Shown here: in pieces, positions 13,879 to 26,950 of the stretch
Layout of the letters: every line of letters starts with the position of its first letter
Numbering within the stretch: the stretch's first letter is position 1
DNA from: Epiperipatus broadwayi
Taxonomy: Eukaryota > Onychophora > Udeonychophora > Euonychophora > Peripatidae
Length of the DNA: 64,000 nucleotides
NCBI GenBank assembly: GCA_028023455.1
Contig: JAQFVV010012395.1
Location: 2,542,001-2,606,000, forward strand
Reading direction: 5' to 3'
Translations under genes and position numbers: made by a program
Notes under the pieces: model-generated
The model's input: the letters and a program-made list of their open reading frames with translations, nothing else
Database searches by the model: none
Told to the model about the DNA's origin: nothing

Positions 13879-16800
13879 ATCACTGCCTGTTAAAACTTGA
13901 GTATCTCTATATCTATTTTTGTCCAACTTTACACAACATTAACACATAAATCTTCTAAAAACTATAACATAAATCAATTTCAAATTCTTTTCAAATGTCA
14001 TAACTTTAGCACATGCAAATTACGATCAAATTTTCTACTTTATTGTATACAATCTAACAAATATGATATTTATACAAGATATTGATTAATCAAATTTTGC
14101 TTTTGAACATGTAGCAGTTCATGAGATTTTGTCAATTTTCTAAAAATAAATTATAGAGTGAAGTCCATGACCTAACCATAAATTAAATCATTCTCATTTT
14201 CAAAAAAAATAATTATAGGCTTTATCATTTATGAGCCATTTTGATTATTCCTAAATAATTCTTTCCAGCTTATGAAAAGATTAGGTGCATATTAATTGTT
14301 TTCTAACTTTATACATAACCTTGCATAATAATACATAAATCATTATTTTAATGGAGATATAAAAAAGGAGAGAATACAAGCAATATATACATTATTTTCT
14401 CTTTATACATTAAACTTTATGCTCTAAGAATTATTAAAAGCTTGTACAAATAATAAACCTTGTAATGATCAGTTTTTTGTAATGATTTATTTTAATTCGT
14501 TAGATTTAATATGCTTATGGAATAAGAGAAAAATATGAAATATTGATATTAAAAAAAAATCGCTGTTCATCTTTGCTGGACCTTGTGGTATTCACAAAAA
14601 AAAAAGAAAAATAATTCAATTTCAAACTCAAAATTCATTGTCCTTTACACAATTCATTGAACTATAGCAAGATTTAACATTTAATAAAATGTTTGTTAAA
14701 TTACTGCTTCAACATGTTGATAGTTTAATTCAAGTTTTTCGGATTTTAATTTTAGAATTTGTTAATATTCACTCTTATCTTCATTCACAGATAATATACG
14801 TATTTAGTGCATTGGACATTCAATACCAATAGATTTCAACTGATCGAATCACAAACATAATTGCTTAAAATTAAAAATCACTGATGTTAAAATAGAGAAT
14901 TTAGCTTAATGGATTTCATGTTATGCATTTAATTTCCAACTTGAACAAAGATCTGTATAAATTGGAATCCAAATAGAACAAAATGATGACGCAACAGATT
15001 AATATGTTTAACATTTAATAGTATGTAACATTTTTTAATTCCAGACTCTGCAGCTCATTGACTCTGGTCAGTATGCTGAATCATATTTTATAACTAACAT
15101 TTTAAAGATATATATATTTTTAATTTCTAATAGGAGATAATTCAATGTAGCAGTCAAATGAACTGGTAGATCAAGATTTTTAGACTGAATGTTATAGTAA
15201 TAAGAATTTTAATGGCTAGTATAGTTTAACAGTTAAAGAAGATAACTACGTGCTTGAGAATATATTTTTTATTATAAAGAACTTTAAAAATATATCATCA
15301 TAATAAGGATTTACAATGAGATGTCATGGAGAAATAAAACTAATAATATAGTTTTTTATAAGTTGTCCTTAAATAACAATATGTGGAAGTATTCCAGTAT
15401 GTTAGAAGTTAGCAATATTAGTACATATATATGAAATTGTATGAAAAGTCTTATAATTAAAGTAGTTGAACAATTCTTAGCAAGGTATCAATTTTTTTAA
15501 AATAACAAACTCAAAGTTAACTTAGTAAGTAACTGATTGGCAATAGATATTCTTAATGGAAAATATCCTACTTCAGTTATATAACAAACTAAATTGAAAG
15601 AAACAATTGCAATATGGATAAATTCTTGCCAAGGGAAAGCAAGAAGTTATAAAGTAGATAACTCCTAATACTTATTTTTTGGAACCATATCCACCATCCG
15701 TTTAAAGAAGATCCTGCATATCAATATAGATCACTTTCTTTAATCACTCCATTTTTTAAAAATTATAGCTACTTTCTTTCAGTCAAATATCTGACTGTAT
15801 GGAAAAGTATCGAAAGTTATGTACAATTCAATGTATTAAAATCTAAGATTTTGAGGCATTATATTCTTATCATTCAGCCTAATCCAGATATTTTTCTTTA
15901 ACTTTTGTTCTATTTTGTTTTTATTCATATATATATATACTAATGTCACGTTATATATGACTTGCTTTTTTTGTGTTTTTTTGATTGATATATACTAATT
16001 AAATTGAAATGTTTATAAAAAAAGCAGGAGTAATTTTTTTAAAAAAATCGTTGTTTAAAATTAAAATAGAACTTTCTGGCATTATTTTTTTTTTAAAGCT
16101 TGCAAAAAAAAAAAGGAAGATTTATAATTTGTTTGAGCTTTTCTCAGTAGTCAACATAATACAATTTATCCCATTCATATAAACATGAGTAAATCAATGG
16201 ATACCAGATGGTACTGTTTCCCAGATTTATGCCATCGTAAAGTCACTTTATATCTATTATCCAAGTTTAACTTTTCAAAACTATTTTCTACTGGTGAATT
16301 AAATGAAGGCTGATAAAAAAAGTATCATATGATATTCATTTTTCTGTGCTTGAATGAGCATTCCAATAGTGATATGACTTCAAATACAGATTAAAAATAA
16401 TCAGTGTGTTATCTTGTTATATAATCTAATTTCTTAATAAATTTCCAATATATATTTCAATCAAACATCTTTCAGAAAGTATTTTTCTTAGCATGGTTTC
16501 TCTATATTTTATTAATGATAACATGTTACGTTCTAGAATCAAATTGTGTATTTATTTGTAATTAATCAATGCCTTGAGTTCAAAATTTTTGTATGTCTGA
16601 AATGTTCAAATACCAGCTATTTTTAATATCAAAGGAAATTTTCATAAGACTGATGTTCTCAGAATCAAGAAGATTAGTAATATTAGAGTTTCTTTAACTT
16701 TTTTTGAATTATTTTCATTAAAGATAACTTCTGCATTGTCAAATAATATATTATGGCCTTTATTAAATTTAGGAATATAAAATTCTGAATTATGATATTT

Positions 16801-17039
16801 AATTTTAACTCTACTTTTATGAACTTTAACTCTTTCATTAAAACTTAATTTACTATAACTACAAAGAATCTTATAATTATACCAGGAATACATTTACCAT
16901 CAATAGACTATTTTGAAATATTTAATAATGAATTTAAATTAAGACTTTTCTTTCCAAGTTCTTAATATTAGCTTTTAGATAATTGGTAATTTTTAATAAG
17001 GTTATAATTTAGTGCATGCTCTGCTTTTTTTAAAATATA
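13879..17039. other. Intergenic AT-rich sequence, nothing recognised
   Basis: Poly-A/T runs and a short (AT)n stretch near 15928 are present. No conserved coding, RNA or repeat structure was recognised on either strand. Confidence 0.5.
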
Positions 17040-17149
17040 ATAGTGGGAGCTTTGAAACCTACTGAAAATAGTAAGTAATAAATTTGATATGTATTTTTGA
17101 ATTAAAATACTTTTGTAGATTTTGATTACAAAAAAAAAAATAGTTTCTT

Positions 17150-17900
17150 TTCCATAGTCTCAAAATTTTGCAACCTCCATGTATCAGTTTTAATTACTTG
17201 TCACCTGTTTAAGAACGAAAAATTTACCAGACCCTTGATTATAAGCAGTGATACCCCCCCAAGTCCTTCCAAGTAAATGCTCATCACTCTGCTATCTATC
17301 ACCACTCGTTAGGTGCTTTTCAAAAAATTGTATACGCAAGTCATGGCTATTGAGGATACCATTTTGCAATGGCAAGATTTGCTCATCAAAGTGGATTGCA
17401 AAATGCCTTGTGGCAGATGTGGAGTATCTATGCTGCAGAAAAGAATACTGAATGCCAGGGGAGAATGGGTTTCAACTCTGCACTATCAGTGCTGCTAAAC
17501 TATTCATTCAGTTTGAAATGGCAATCAATTCTTCCACTACTTTATTAGCAGCGGTTAAATAAGCAGCAGACTAAACGTGAAAGTTTGGAGCTGTTTTCCA
17601 TGCCAGACCTTCAAATAAGCACAGTGGACCTAGTCAATATGCAAATCTCCCACAAAATGATGAACTGACCAAACTTATGCATAGAAGTTTGATCATGCAT
17701 CATCTTTGTTGAAAGTAAAGGACAAATAATGGATGCCTATGGAGAATCCATCCAAACAGACAAATCCAAATTCACTGGTTACCATAAATACAACTGTTGC
17801 AGGATATTACAGAGCAACCAATGTCTACATTGTAGCCTAGATTTTCTTTACTACAAAATGTGGATCAAAATAGCAGCCATCTGAATTTATTTTTAGCTTT
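17150..17900. other. GC-richer block, unassigned, possible decayed element
   Basis: Base composition rises sharply over its neighbours. Overlapping plus-strand frames include a short stretch with CxxC spacing (MPCGRCGVSML) and ARGEWVSTLHYQCC, which resembles a zinc-ribbon fragment. The frame is broken by stops before and after. It may be a decayed transposon or retroposed gene; I cannot name the family. Confidence 0.35.
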
Positions 17901-18321
17901 TGTTCAGGGCATTTATGCTAAAGTTTTTCCTGATCAATGTAATATTTTGATAAAAATACATCTATTTCAATAGCATGTATACTATATTGATTATTTTTAC
18001 ATCTGACATTCAAAACAATGACATATGACAATCATAAAAATTAATATTTAAAAAAAAATTAAACATGAAAATTAATTTTATATTCAGAAGAAAAAATGAA
18101 GATAAGATTTGAATGTATATAGATTTTTCATAGTTTTACAGAACATTAAATATTAAAAAGTTTTGAAACTTCAAGTTTGCAATTTCATTTCAAGATAAAT
18201 ATAAATCTTGAGTCTAAACTTCTGATTTTTTCTGAAGTAATAATCATTTCTTTTAATATTATAAGTTTCTGGTTTTAATATTGCTTTGTTTTGATATGAT
18301 GCTAGTACTTTCATATTTTTT

Positions 18322-18598
18322 TTCTTTATTAATCAAATTAATATTTGTTACATTTTTATTATTATTTATATTGTCTTTCTAAATCATTATTAATAAATTA
18401 ATCCCAATTTCATAAAGATACATCACAAATTCTATTATTTTTGCTGTCTAACATCTTTCCTTCTTTATTAATCAAATCAATATTTGTTACACATTATTTT
18501 TTTATTATATTGTACTTCTTTCTAAATCATTATTAATAAATTAATCTCAATTTCATAAAGATACATAACAAATTCTATTATTGTTGCTGTTTAATTAA
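18322..18598. repeat. Diverged tandem duplication, 139-bp period
   Basis: 'ttctttattaatcaaat' begins at 18322 and 18461. Both copies continue with the same 'tttctaaatcattattaat' and 'cataaagatacat' blocks, with scattered substitutions. Confidence 0.8.
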
Positions 18599-18859
18599 TA
18601 ACCTTTACAATTAATACAATCTAAAATTATTTCTATTTTATTTTTCCCCATGGACTGAATTTTTCCAAATATTATTTCCAGCATTTATCAATATTCATTC
18701 ACAGTTCACATATCTCTTCAAATATATATCCTCATCCCTCTTTCATAATTTAAAATCATATCCTAAAACTATCAGTGACTATGTTTTATTATATAGGTAT
18801 ACCAATGATAATTTTTTAATTCTTTTTTTTTTTTAACTGCTAAATATTTTTTCTAATCT

Positions 18860-19200
18860 GGGTCTGACACTTCGACACTTAACAAGAAAAGCAACACAGA
18901 AACTTCAGATTATACAACAAAATTTGAAAAGATATGCTAAGAATGTTAAGAGTACCAAAGGAGTATAGAAAACAAAATACACACATGAGATTAATATGAA
19001 TCATTAAATAAATTAAATGCCTGAAATAGAATTGAACTAGTAATGCTGTTAGAAGAGATGACTTTCAATTCAAATCCAAGGCAGACCATATGTGAGATGG
19101 ATATCTGAAGATATTTTTCTAGAATGCTATGGATTGGACAAATTAGATTAAATTTGGAGATGACTGATAATGGTTGAAATGATGATGATAGTAATATATG
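18860..19200 (+). pseudogene. LINE ORF2 C-terminal fragment (RTE/BovB-like)
   Basis: Broken frames read LRHLTRKATQK, QQNLKRYAKN and then RPYVRWISEDIF...DWR-type residues. This is the arrangement at the end of many APE-type LINE ORF2 proteins (LR..Q.ER.ML...RWxDDI...W). Stops and frameshifts are present. It ends just before the palindrome at 19341. Confidence 0.45.
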
Positions 19201-19327
19201 AATTGAAAATACTTAGAAAATGTCACAAATAATATCCACAAGGTCTTAAAAGTGGATAGAAATCAGTCTTCATCTTGCAGAAATATTATTCATTATTGGA
19301 TAATCTCTAGTCTAATGAATGACTAAC

Positions 19328-20516
19328 AAAAGTCATTAATGAAGAGTAGTAATTAATTTATAGAACGCACAGAGAGCTTATGTAGTCTGAACAGGCACTA
19401 ATCTGTATTTAATGCGCTTTAAAATTCACAATAATCAAGCATATTTTGCCGATAGAGGGATCTTCCAAACTACGACACAAAATAGTGACTTAAGATAAGA
19501 GCAGCCATCTTATCTTTAATCTAAATGTCCATTTATATAGGCGAATCTGAACCATCTTGATTTGGAAGCATGAAGTAGTTGTTTTCTCCACTGTTTAAAT
19601 TCACTATTTCCTTTACAAATTAACTTAAGTGAAATCCTGCGATTTACAGTACGATCTTAATGTTGAAAATTCTATAAACTATTGAAGAATAGTAATTAAT
19701 TTATAGAGTGCACAGAGAGCTTATGTAAATAGTCTGAACAGGCATTAACCTATATTCAATGCGCTTTAAAATTCGCAATAATTAATCATATTTTGCCGAA
19801 AGAGGGATCTTTCAAACCACGACCCAAGATAGCGACTTTTATAAAGATAAGAGCGGCCATCTTATCTTTAACCTAAATGTCCATTTATATGTCGAATCTG
19901 AAGCATCTTGATTTGGAAGCGTGAAGTAGTTTTCTCCACTGTTTAAATCCATTATTTCCTTTACAATTAACTTTTGCTTCCAAATCAAGATGCTTCAGAT
20001 TCGCCTATATAAATATACATTTAGATTAAAGATAAGAATGACCGCTCTTATCTTTATAAAAGTCACTATCTTGTGTCATGGTTTGGAAGATCCCTCTAAC
20101 AGCAAAATATGCTTGATTATTGTGAAATTTTAAAGCACATTGAATACAGGTTCGTGCATATTCAGACTATTTACATAAGCTCTCTGTGCGCTCTATAAAT
20201 TAGTTACTACTCTTCAATAGTTTATAGAATTTCCAACATTAAGATCGTACTATTAACTCGCTGTAAATTACAAGATTTCATGTAAGTTAATTTGTAAAGG
20301 AAATAGTGAATTTAAACAGTGGAGAAAACAACTACTTCACACTTCCAAATCAAGATGCTTCAGATTCGCCTATATAAATGGACATTTAAGTTAAAGATGG
20401 CCGCTCTTATCTTTATAAAAGTCACTATCTTGTGTCATAGTTTGGAAAATCCCTCTATCGGCAAAATATGCTTGATTATTGCGAATTTTAAAGTGCATTG
20501 AATAAAAGTCATTAAT
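19328..20516. repeat. Family A palindromic multimer with 13-bp target-site duplication
   Basis: The insert 19341-20503 is flanked by identical AAAAGTCATTAAT (19328-19340 and 20504-20516). Inside are a full unit of about 343 bp (19341-19683), a second direct unit (19684-19975), and then two inverted units (19977-20219 and 20220-20503). The whole is an imperfect palindrome centred near 19976. No open frame is shared between copies. The single flanking duplication shows that the ++-- arrangement arrived as one insertion, or grew from one. Confidence 0.85.
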
Positions 20517-22688
20517 ATTATGATCATTAATGATTTTTTATTGAATGTGTATTTTCATATCAGCAGCAACTTATAATTGCAAATTACCTGAGATAAATAA
20601 AGTTGATTTTAAGCAAGAAAAAAATTAGATGAGAATTTTCTTATTCTTGACAATTTTAATAGATAAAAGATTTTATAACTATGTATTTAACTCCATAAAG
20701 TCTCTGGTTATTTTATTAGAGCAGCTGGAAATTTGTTGACTTCTTAATACATTGGTTATTAAATATAACATGAGCATATGGTCAAAATTATTGAAGTTAT
20801 TTGTATTGTCTAGGTTCATAGATTTTTTATTTTACCAAACTGATGGAAAGACTTTTCAATAGATTTATCTAAACCTATTTCTGAACCTTTGTACCACTAG
20901 TTATCTAATCAAATTATGAATGGATCTCAGAAAATAAATCCTAATTGCTTTACAACTTTTATTTGAATTTTTCTGTTGGAAATTTTTTACAGTAAATCTA
21001 TCAAGAATTAAAAAAACCTACAAAGTTGTTCTGTTTAAGATGTTAATAGTTTATTGCTTAGATAACAAAATGTAAACCTCTGAAAGAGTGCATTTTCCTA
21101 GCAAGTCTTCAATTAAGTGAAGATAGAATAAGGAAGCAAGATTATATTACATTTGATAATTGTCAGTGGTGTTTTTCCCTTGTTAGCCTTCCTCTTAATA
21201 TCATTTATTCTATCATCATAATTTTAGATTTTCGTCATAAACTTATTTGAATATTGATAAGATTAATGTTTTGCTTTGTAGTCATTTTATTAAAGAAAAA
21301 AATTAAGAAATATGATAGGTCTGAAAATTATTAACCTTTCAGTCATAAGAAAAATGTTAAATTTTTATTAGACAGACACAAGGCTTAATAATTTTGAAAG
21401 TAATGCTTATTTTCAAAAATAGTTTACTTTGGATTAGATTATCATTGTGATTTTATTACGAACATTATATTTAATAAAAATATTTATAAACTTGTTTTAA
21501 AAAATTGGAACCTAACAAGAAAAAAAAAAGTTTTATCTTTTAAGATTTTAATGTATAGATTAATCAATAATGATAGTCATTTACTGGGTAGTATAAGAGT
21601 TGCTACGTTAATCCAAATACTTTTTCACGATGTTCATATGCCTAACTTTATATTTCTCAATATTATTTAAAGAATAGTTCTCCATTCTGGTTTCATACTA
21701 CCAATTAATTGCTGATTCAAATAAAAATCGTACCATTACCATTTTGCTTCATAAAAAAAAAATTAATGAAAAGTTTATAGATATCAAGTTTTTTTGTAAA
21801 ACAAAAAACAGCATATTTCTGATTAAAAATCTTTTCATTTTCAGGCAATTATATCTCCGGCCCCCCAATCATTTTCGCAATATGTATAGCTTTTTTTATT
21901 ATTAACAAGGATTCTTCCATTTGGTAGTTGTAAGATGTATTCAATATTCAAGGTATTACAAAACTCGCCATACCCATGAATAAAGCGATATTGTTTTTGA
22001 CCAACGAGGCAATTTGTTAAAACATATATCAATCTAAAGACTAAATATGAGAAGGGAAGGAGGAATACAAACTAACATACATTAAATCTAAGTTATTAAA
22101 TAATGTAAAATAATACTTGAGAAAATTACAATGGACACTTCTTACATTATTTTGTGCATATTATTTAATTCATTAGTAATATTTACTAAGGCAATAAATC
22201 TAAAGCATGTGCAGTTGAAAATGTAAAGGTAGGGACCTCTACAGGTCTTAACCACAAGTTTATGCATAAAGAACAGTTAATCAAACATAAAGGCATTTTA
22301 TGGAATAGATATAATCCCATGATCACATAAAAATAATTGAATTCTACGAAAATTCATTAAAAGGTACTTTTGTAGTATCTATAATCCGGAAGTTTGCCAG
22401 GTATTATTTTAATGATCTATTTTCAAGAGCCTCACATATTTGTTTATTTTTCTCAAAAACATTTTTCTGAATATGTGGCTACTAGTTAAATTTAAAAATC
22501 ATTAAGAAAATGAATTATAATTTACTATTAACTTTAAAAAATATTTGTCTTATAAATTTCATTCACAACATATCACATTATTTTTTAAAACCATAAATTT
22601 ATTTTTTAAAAGCAATAAAGACAACTATATTATAGATTATTGATATTCCGGAACTTTAGGTATTTTCCTATTTTTAATGCAAATTAAA
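20517..22688. other. Intergenic, one unassigned small ORF
   Basis: AT-rich. The only stretch with protein-like composition is the minus-strand frame 22032-21841 (63 residues, containing YRFIHGYGEFCN and ILQLPNGRILVNN). It has no recognised domain and could be a transposon fragment or chance. Nothing else was seen. Confidence 0.4.
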
Positions 22689-23015
22689 TTATGTTCAAAG
22701 ATAAACAAGGCAAAACTCCATACAATAGTGCCACCCAGAGTAATCAATGAATGCCAGAAGGCTTATGCATAAAATCCCTATCTAATGCTTACTCATCCAA
22801 TATCCCCAGACTAGTTTCTGGCTTGTGGCCTTCGTCAGTGAGGATATTGGATGAGGGGGCATTAGATAGGGATTTTAAGCACAAGCCTTCTGGCATTTCA
22901 TTGATTACTCTGGTTGGCACAGGGTGGCACTACTATATGGAGAGTTTTGCCTTGTTTATAAACAATTGTGTTAGTATAAGAGATGGTGATCATGTGATGT
23001 TTATGTTCAAAGATA
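22689..23015 (-). repeat. Family P foldback element, copy 1, with perfect 15-bp TSD
   Basis: TTATGTTCAAAGATA occurs at 22689-22703 and 23001-23015, bounding the 297-bp insert 22704-23000. The insert is a long hairpin: ggcaaaactc..tagtgccac at the left matches gtggcacta..gagttttgcc at the right. A one-sided tail of about 55 bp ending ggtgatcatgtgatgt follows. The apex encodes a hammerhead core on the minus strand (22792-22855). No protein is encoded. Confidence 0.88.
22792..22855 (-). ncRNA. Hammerhead ribozyme candidate (family P)
   Basis: On the minus strand CUGACGA (22838-22832) is followed by stem II GGC/GCC with loop CACAA, GAAA (22818-22815), the mini-hairpin C-UA-G, and UC. This gives GUC with predicted cleavage between 22809 and 22808. 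Stem I is 17 uninterrupted pairs, one of them G-U (22855-22839 with 22808-22792), and continues into the element's long inverted repeat. One weakness is that the position closing stem II next to the core is A-A, in this copy and in 39056-39120, which would lower activity. Confidence 0.65.
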
Positions 23016-23020
23016 TTTAA

Positions 23021-24339
23021 AAATTATCTTTAATATAGTGGATAGACTTTCAAGCTTCTTTCAGCCACCCACTCTATTTCATACAACCAATACTCATGAC
23101 CACACACATGAAAAAGAAATGATCTCAAATATACCTATTTCATGCGAACCAGCACTCATCAGTTGGTCCAGATCATCTCCCACACATATGCAATCAGTGC
23201 TCAGTTTATATTAAGATAGCAAATCTTCATATTTTAATGAACAGACCTCAATCCACTCTACCCTCCAACTTTTCAGCCATCCATACCATTGAAAATCTGA
23301 TGATGCAATGCCCAAATTCTTTGTTAATGCCAATATTATTGACATGCCCATATTGACTTTAAGCCTTCCTGACCCCTCATTTATAGGACCTGTCCATTTA
23401 AATACATAGAAGAGAGATGGGCAGGATACAGGATGAATATATAAAGTTTTAAATCCAACTATATTTTATATATCTTGAGTCTAGATGTAAAATAGGGGAT
23501 TTGAACATGGAGTTTCAAGCTCCCTTCAGCCATCCACTCCATCTCGTATAACTGATACACATGACCATACATTTGAAAAAGATAAATGATCTCCAATACA
23601 CCTACTTCATGCTGAATCAGCAATCAACAGTTGATTCAGCTCATCATCTCTTATACACATATATAAACCGAGCCCTGATTATATATATTCATGGGAGATG
23701 ATCTGGACCAATGATGAGTGCTGCTTCAATATGAAATACATATACTGGAGATCATTTATCTTTTCCACATGAATGGTCATGCGTATCAGTTGTATGAGAT
23801 AAAGTGAATGTCTGAAGGGAGCTTGAAAGTCTGGGTTCAAATCTCCTATATTATATCTAGACACCAGGTAGATAAAATATACTTTGTATTTAAAATATTA
23901 TAAATTCAGCTGTATCCTGCCCATTCTATTCTATGTATTTAAATGGACAAGGTTCTATACATGAGGGGTCAGAGTGACTTAAAGTCAACATGGGCATGAT
24001 AATAGTATTGTCAGGAACAAAGGATTTGGCATTCCATCATCAGATTTTCAATGGTATGAATGACTGAAGAGTTGGAGGGTGGAGTGGATTGAGGCATATC
24101 CATTAAAGTGTGAAGATTTGCTATCAATATAAACTGAGCACTAAGTGTAGAAGACGATGATTTGGACCAACTGATGAGTGCCAATTCAGCATGAAATACT
24201 TATATTACAGATCATTTATTTTTTTTACATTGTGTGATCATGTGTATCGGTTGTATAGAGTAGATGGCTGAAGAGAGTTTGAAGGTCTGTATTAAAATCT
24301 CATATATTACATATATAAAATATTATAAATTATCTTTAA
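23021..24339. repeat. Family R inverted multimer with 13-bp TSD
   Basis: AAATTATCTTTAA occurs at 23021-23033 and 24327-24339. The insert 23034-24326 has two arms of about 650 bp. The left arm is 1.4 direct units (starts near 23040 and 23499). The right arm is the reverse complement of the same (23690-24326). Hammerhead cores are recognisable on - at 23138-23162 and on + at 24171-24196; a damaged one lies on + at about 23715-23745. The overall ++-- layout matches family A. Confidence 0.85.
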
Positions 24340-24594
24340 GTATGTAAAATGTTATATATGCAATGTCTTAAATAATGGGTTGATCTCTGCATATAGTTAG
24401 CAAAGAAAAAGAATTTGTAGAAATTTTGATAAGATAGTCAAGAAAAGGTGTCATTTTAAATTAGTATAACTTTTTTGTTAAATTATTGCAATGTAATCTA
24501 CAAGTACCAAATATCCAGTATTCACATTTTTGAAAATACTTTAAATAATTAATCATCATTTTCAATCATTAAATAATTAATCATCATTTTCAAT
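24340..24594. other. Intergenic, short duplication only
   Basis: A 28-bp direct repeat ('attaatcatcattttcaatc') sits near 24547-24597. Nothing else was seen. Confidence 0.5.
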
Positions 24595-26005
24595 CATTAT
24601 TGATTCTCTGTGGGATGAAGGTCTCTCCAAGTTCAATCTAGTTTTTCTAATTTCTACTCTTTATTCTCCACACCACATTTCCTTATTTAATTTATCCATC
24701 TCACATGCAGTCGCTTTCTAGGTCTTTTATAATTTTTTTAAAACTAATTTAGGATTTCAGTTATCAATTCAGTATCATCTTTCCTAGTAATATATATAAT
24801 CCAGGTCCACTTTAGTTTCTTAATTCTTTCAACAATTTTAACAGACACGTTTGTTCTCTTACCCATTTATTTCATTTTTCATCCTGTTGAGCAGTCCAAA
24901 ATCTCTATTGCTTTTCTATTAAGTGTCCAAATCTCAGATCCTAAGTAAGAATTGGTAAACACATTCATTAAAAACTTTTTGAAGATACAAGTATATTTCC
25001 TTTTAATTTAATAGCACTCCATTTTAGTTTAGTTCTTTGATTAATTTAATCCATTATGTCTTCATCTAAATTAATAATCTGTTCAAGATATTAGTAATTG
25101 TTGACTATTTCTTGCTATATCCTGAGGTATTATTTTAATAGCAGTTGGGAGAGCATCGATAATTTTAAATAAATTCAAATAAAATTTGTTCAATCTTAAA
25201 TAACAAAATAGAAAAAAGAATAGAGTAATATCAATTGGAAAAATTCTAAGATTTATAAATCAGCTTCGTTTGTTTCGATATCTACACAGTAAATAATTAT
25301 AATCTATTACCTTGCATCTTAAATGAAGTCCTTCATGCACCAATTCTGGTATGACTACAATATATACATTATGAACAATGAGCCTAAACTATGGCAGTTA
25401 TCAGTATGCAGACAATCCACTACTAATGTGGTATGTGAAACATAAGCACAATTATGTTTTCTTATACACACATGAAATGTTTTTAGGGTTTTTTTTTAAA
25501 TGAGTCCATTTTTGCATAATTATTTCTCATTAGCATAAATGATTTTTAATATACATTTAAATGTATGATTAGCATATGTAGATTTTCTATAGTAGCATAA
25601 TAATGATAGGATTTTTTTTTTTACTGTCTGCATGTATTTACAAGATTAAATAATAAACTTTAGTTATATTGTGTATACAAACTACATAAAACAGACAGTT
25701 CATTTCTAATTCACCATTATCAATCACCATTTTCTTCTTTTGAGAAAATACATTGAATGTTACTTTAATCTTTTTAACATGCACCTTAAGATGTACTTTC
25801 ACTTTTGTCTAACAAAACTGAAGCTCTACTAACAAAAACAATTACATCAATTGCAATATCAAATTCTCATTTTAATCCATAAAATACTTCTTGCAAAACT
25901 GTTGTAAAGAGTTTTGAAGATATGGAGTTATCCTGGTGTACACTCTTCTCTATATTAATCTTCCTAATACCACTATTTAATTTAACCATTATTGTTGCAT
26001 TTTAG
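24595..26005 (-). pseudogene. RTE-type LINE ORF2 fragment, interrupted
   Basis: 24600-25110 parallels 40060-40640, and 25720-26000 parallels 40660-40975, in the same order and strand. These are two parts of one decayed copy of the LINE seen at 40036-43330. About 600 bp (25110-25720) has been inserted or replaced and contains nothing I recognise. Many stops are present, and the FADD catalytic box readable in the 40-kb copy is lost here. Confidence 0.7.
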
Positions 26006-26850
26006 GCAATTCAAGGAGAAATGGGATGGTCAAGTTGTTATATGAGAGATGCAAAAAGCGAAATGAAAATGTTTGGTAGATTGCAGTATATGGATAAGAA
26101 AATAGCCAAAATAGTATTTAATTGGGTTATCAGTAAAGGACAAGCAACAAGATGGTGACAAACGATAGAATGATATGCAGAAGACTTGAATTTATGTCAG
26201 CATACTTATGCAAAAGGTGGAATAATTGTGTTAGAAGAATTGTTGAGTGTTATAATGGTCAGGAATGAGCTAGAAGAATAGATGCATTAATAAAGAATAG
26301 GGAGTTGGAGAAATAGAGAACTAGTATGGAGAGTAAAAAGAGTTTAAATATATATAGAAGTAAATGGAATTTTGGGGGCAAGTTATTTTATGATAATAGC
26401 AAGGAAAATAGTTTACTGTTTAAGACTTGAACAGGATCTTTAGCAAGAAAGGAAGATACACATAAATGTAAAATGTGGGTGACTTAGTTCGCAAGTTGTG
26501 TAAGGAAGGCATAGAAAATATTAGGCATGTGAATGTAAATGCCAGAAAGCAGTAACGATACAAATAATGAAGTTGTGGAAGAATAAATAGAAACAAAGTG
26601 ATTATACAGAAAGTAGGTTATTGTTTTTAATGCTGGCTTTGGGAAAAGATGAGGGGAATTTAGATATAAAGGCTATGGAGTTGACAAAGATTATGTTGTG
26701 GAAATGGAATAGAGCAGGATAGAGAAGAATTTGAGAAAACTTAGGATGGGGAATAGAAAGGGAAATGGCTAACAGGTTTCTCTGGGCAGTGGCTGAGAGA
26801 TTTCTGATTCCATATAAGGAGAAGTCACAGTGCATCACATCACATGTGAT
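26006..26850 (+). pseudogene. LINE 3' part, plus orientation
   Basis: It encodes broken frames MESKKSLNIYRSK, SLLFKT-R-GSLAR and CKLCKEGIENIRHV-EC. The same protein end occurs on the minus strand at 51246-50965: a zinc-knuckle-like C..C...H...C near the C-terminus of LINE ORF2 proteins. The 3' end reads gaagtcacagtgcatcacatcaca and resembles the end of the 50.7-kb copy, so 26845 is close to the true LINE terminus. It abuts the inverted fragment 24595-26005. Confidence 0.65.
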
Positions 26851-26950
26851 TTGTATAATTAAATATCTTGAGAAAGTCTCAATGGAGATGAAAGCGAGTT
26901 CAATAAATATTAAAATATAGTTATCAATAGTTATTTATTTCAATCTTATT

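Noticed and set aside
19341-20503. Hammerhead core in family A
   Set aside because: Neither strand has CUGANGA with a stem and GAAA in order, so family A shares the palindromic layout but not the ribozyme.
22751-23020. 89-codon plus-strand ORF
   Set aside because: It runs through the family P hairpin; both arms would have to encode protein in opposite orientations. There is no conservation beyond the repeat.
26602-26838. 78-codon minus-strand ORF
   Set aside because: It is antisense to the LINE 3' end at 26006-26850.
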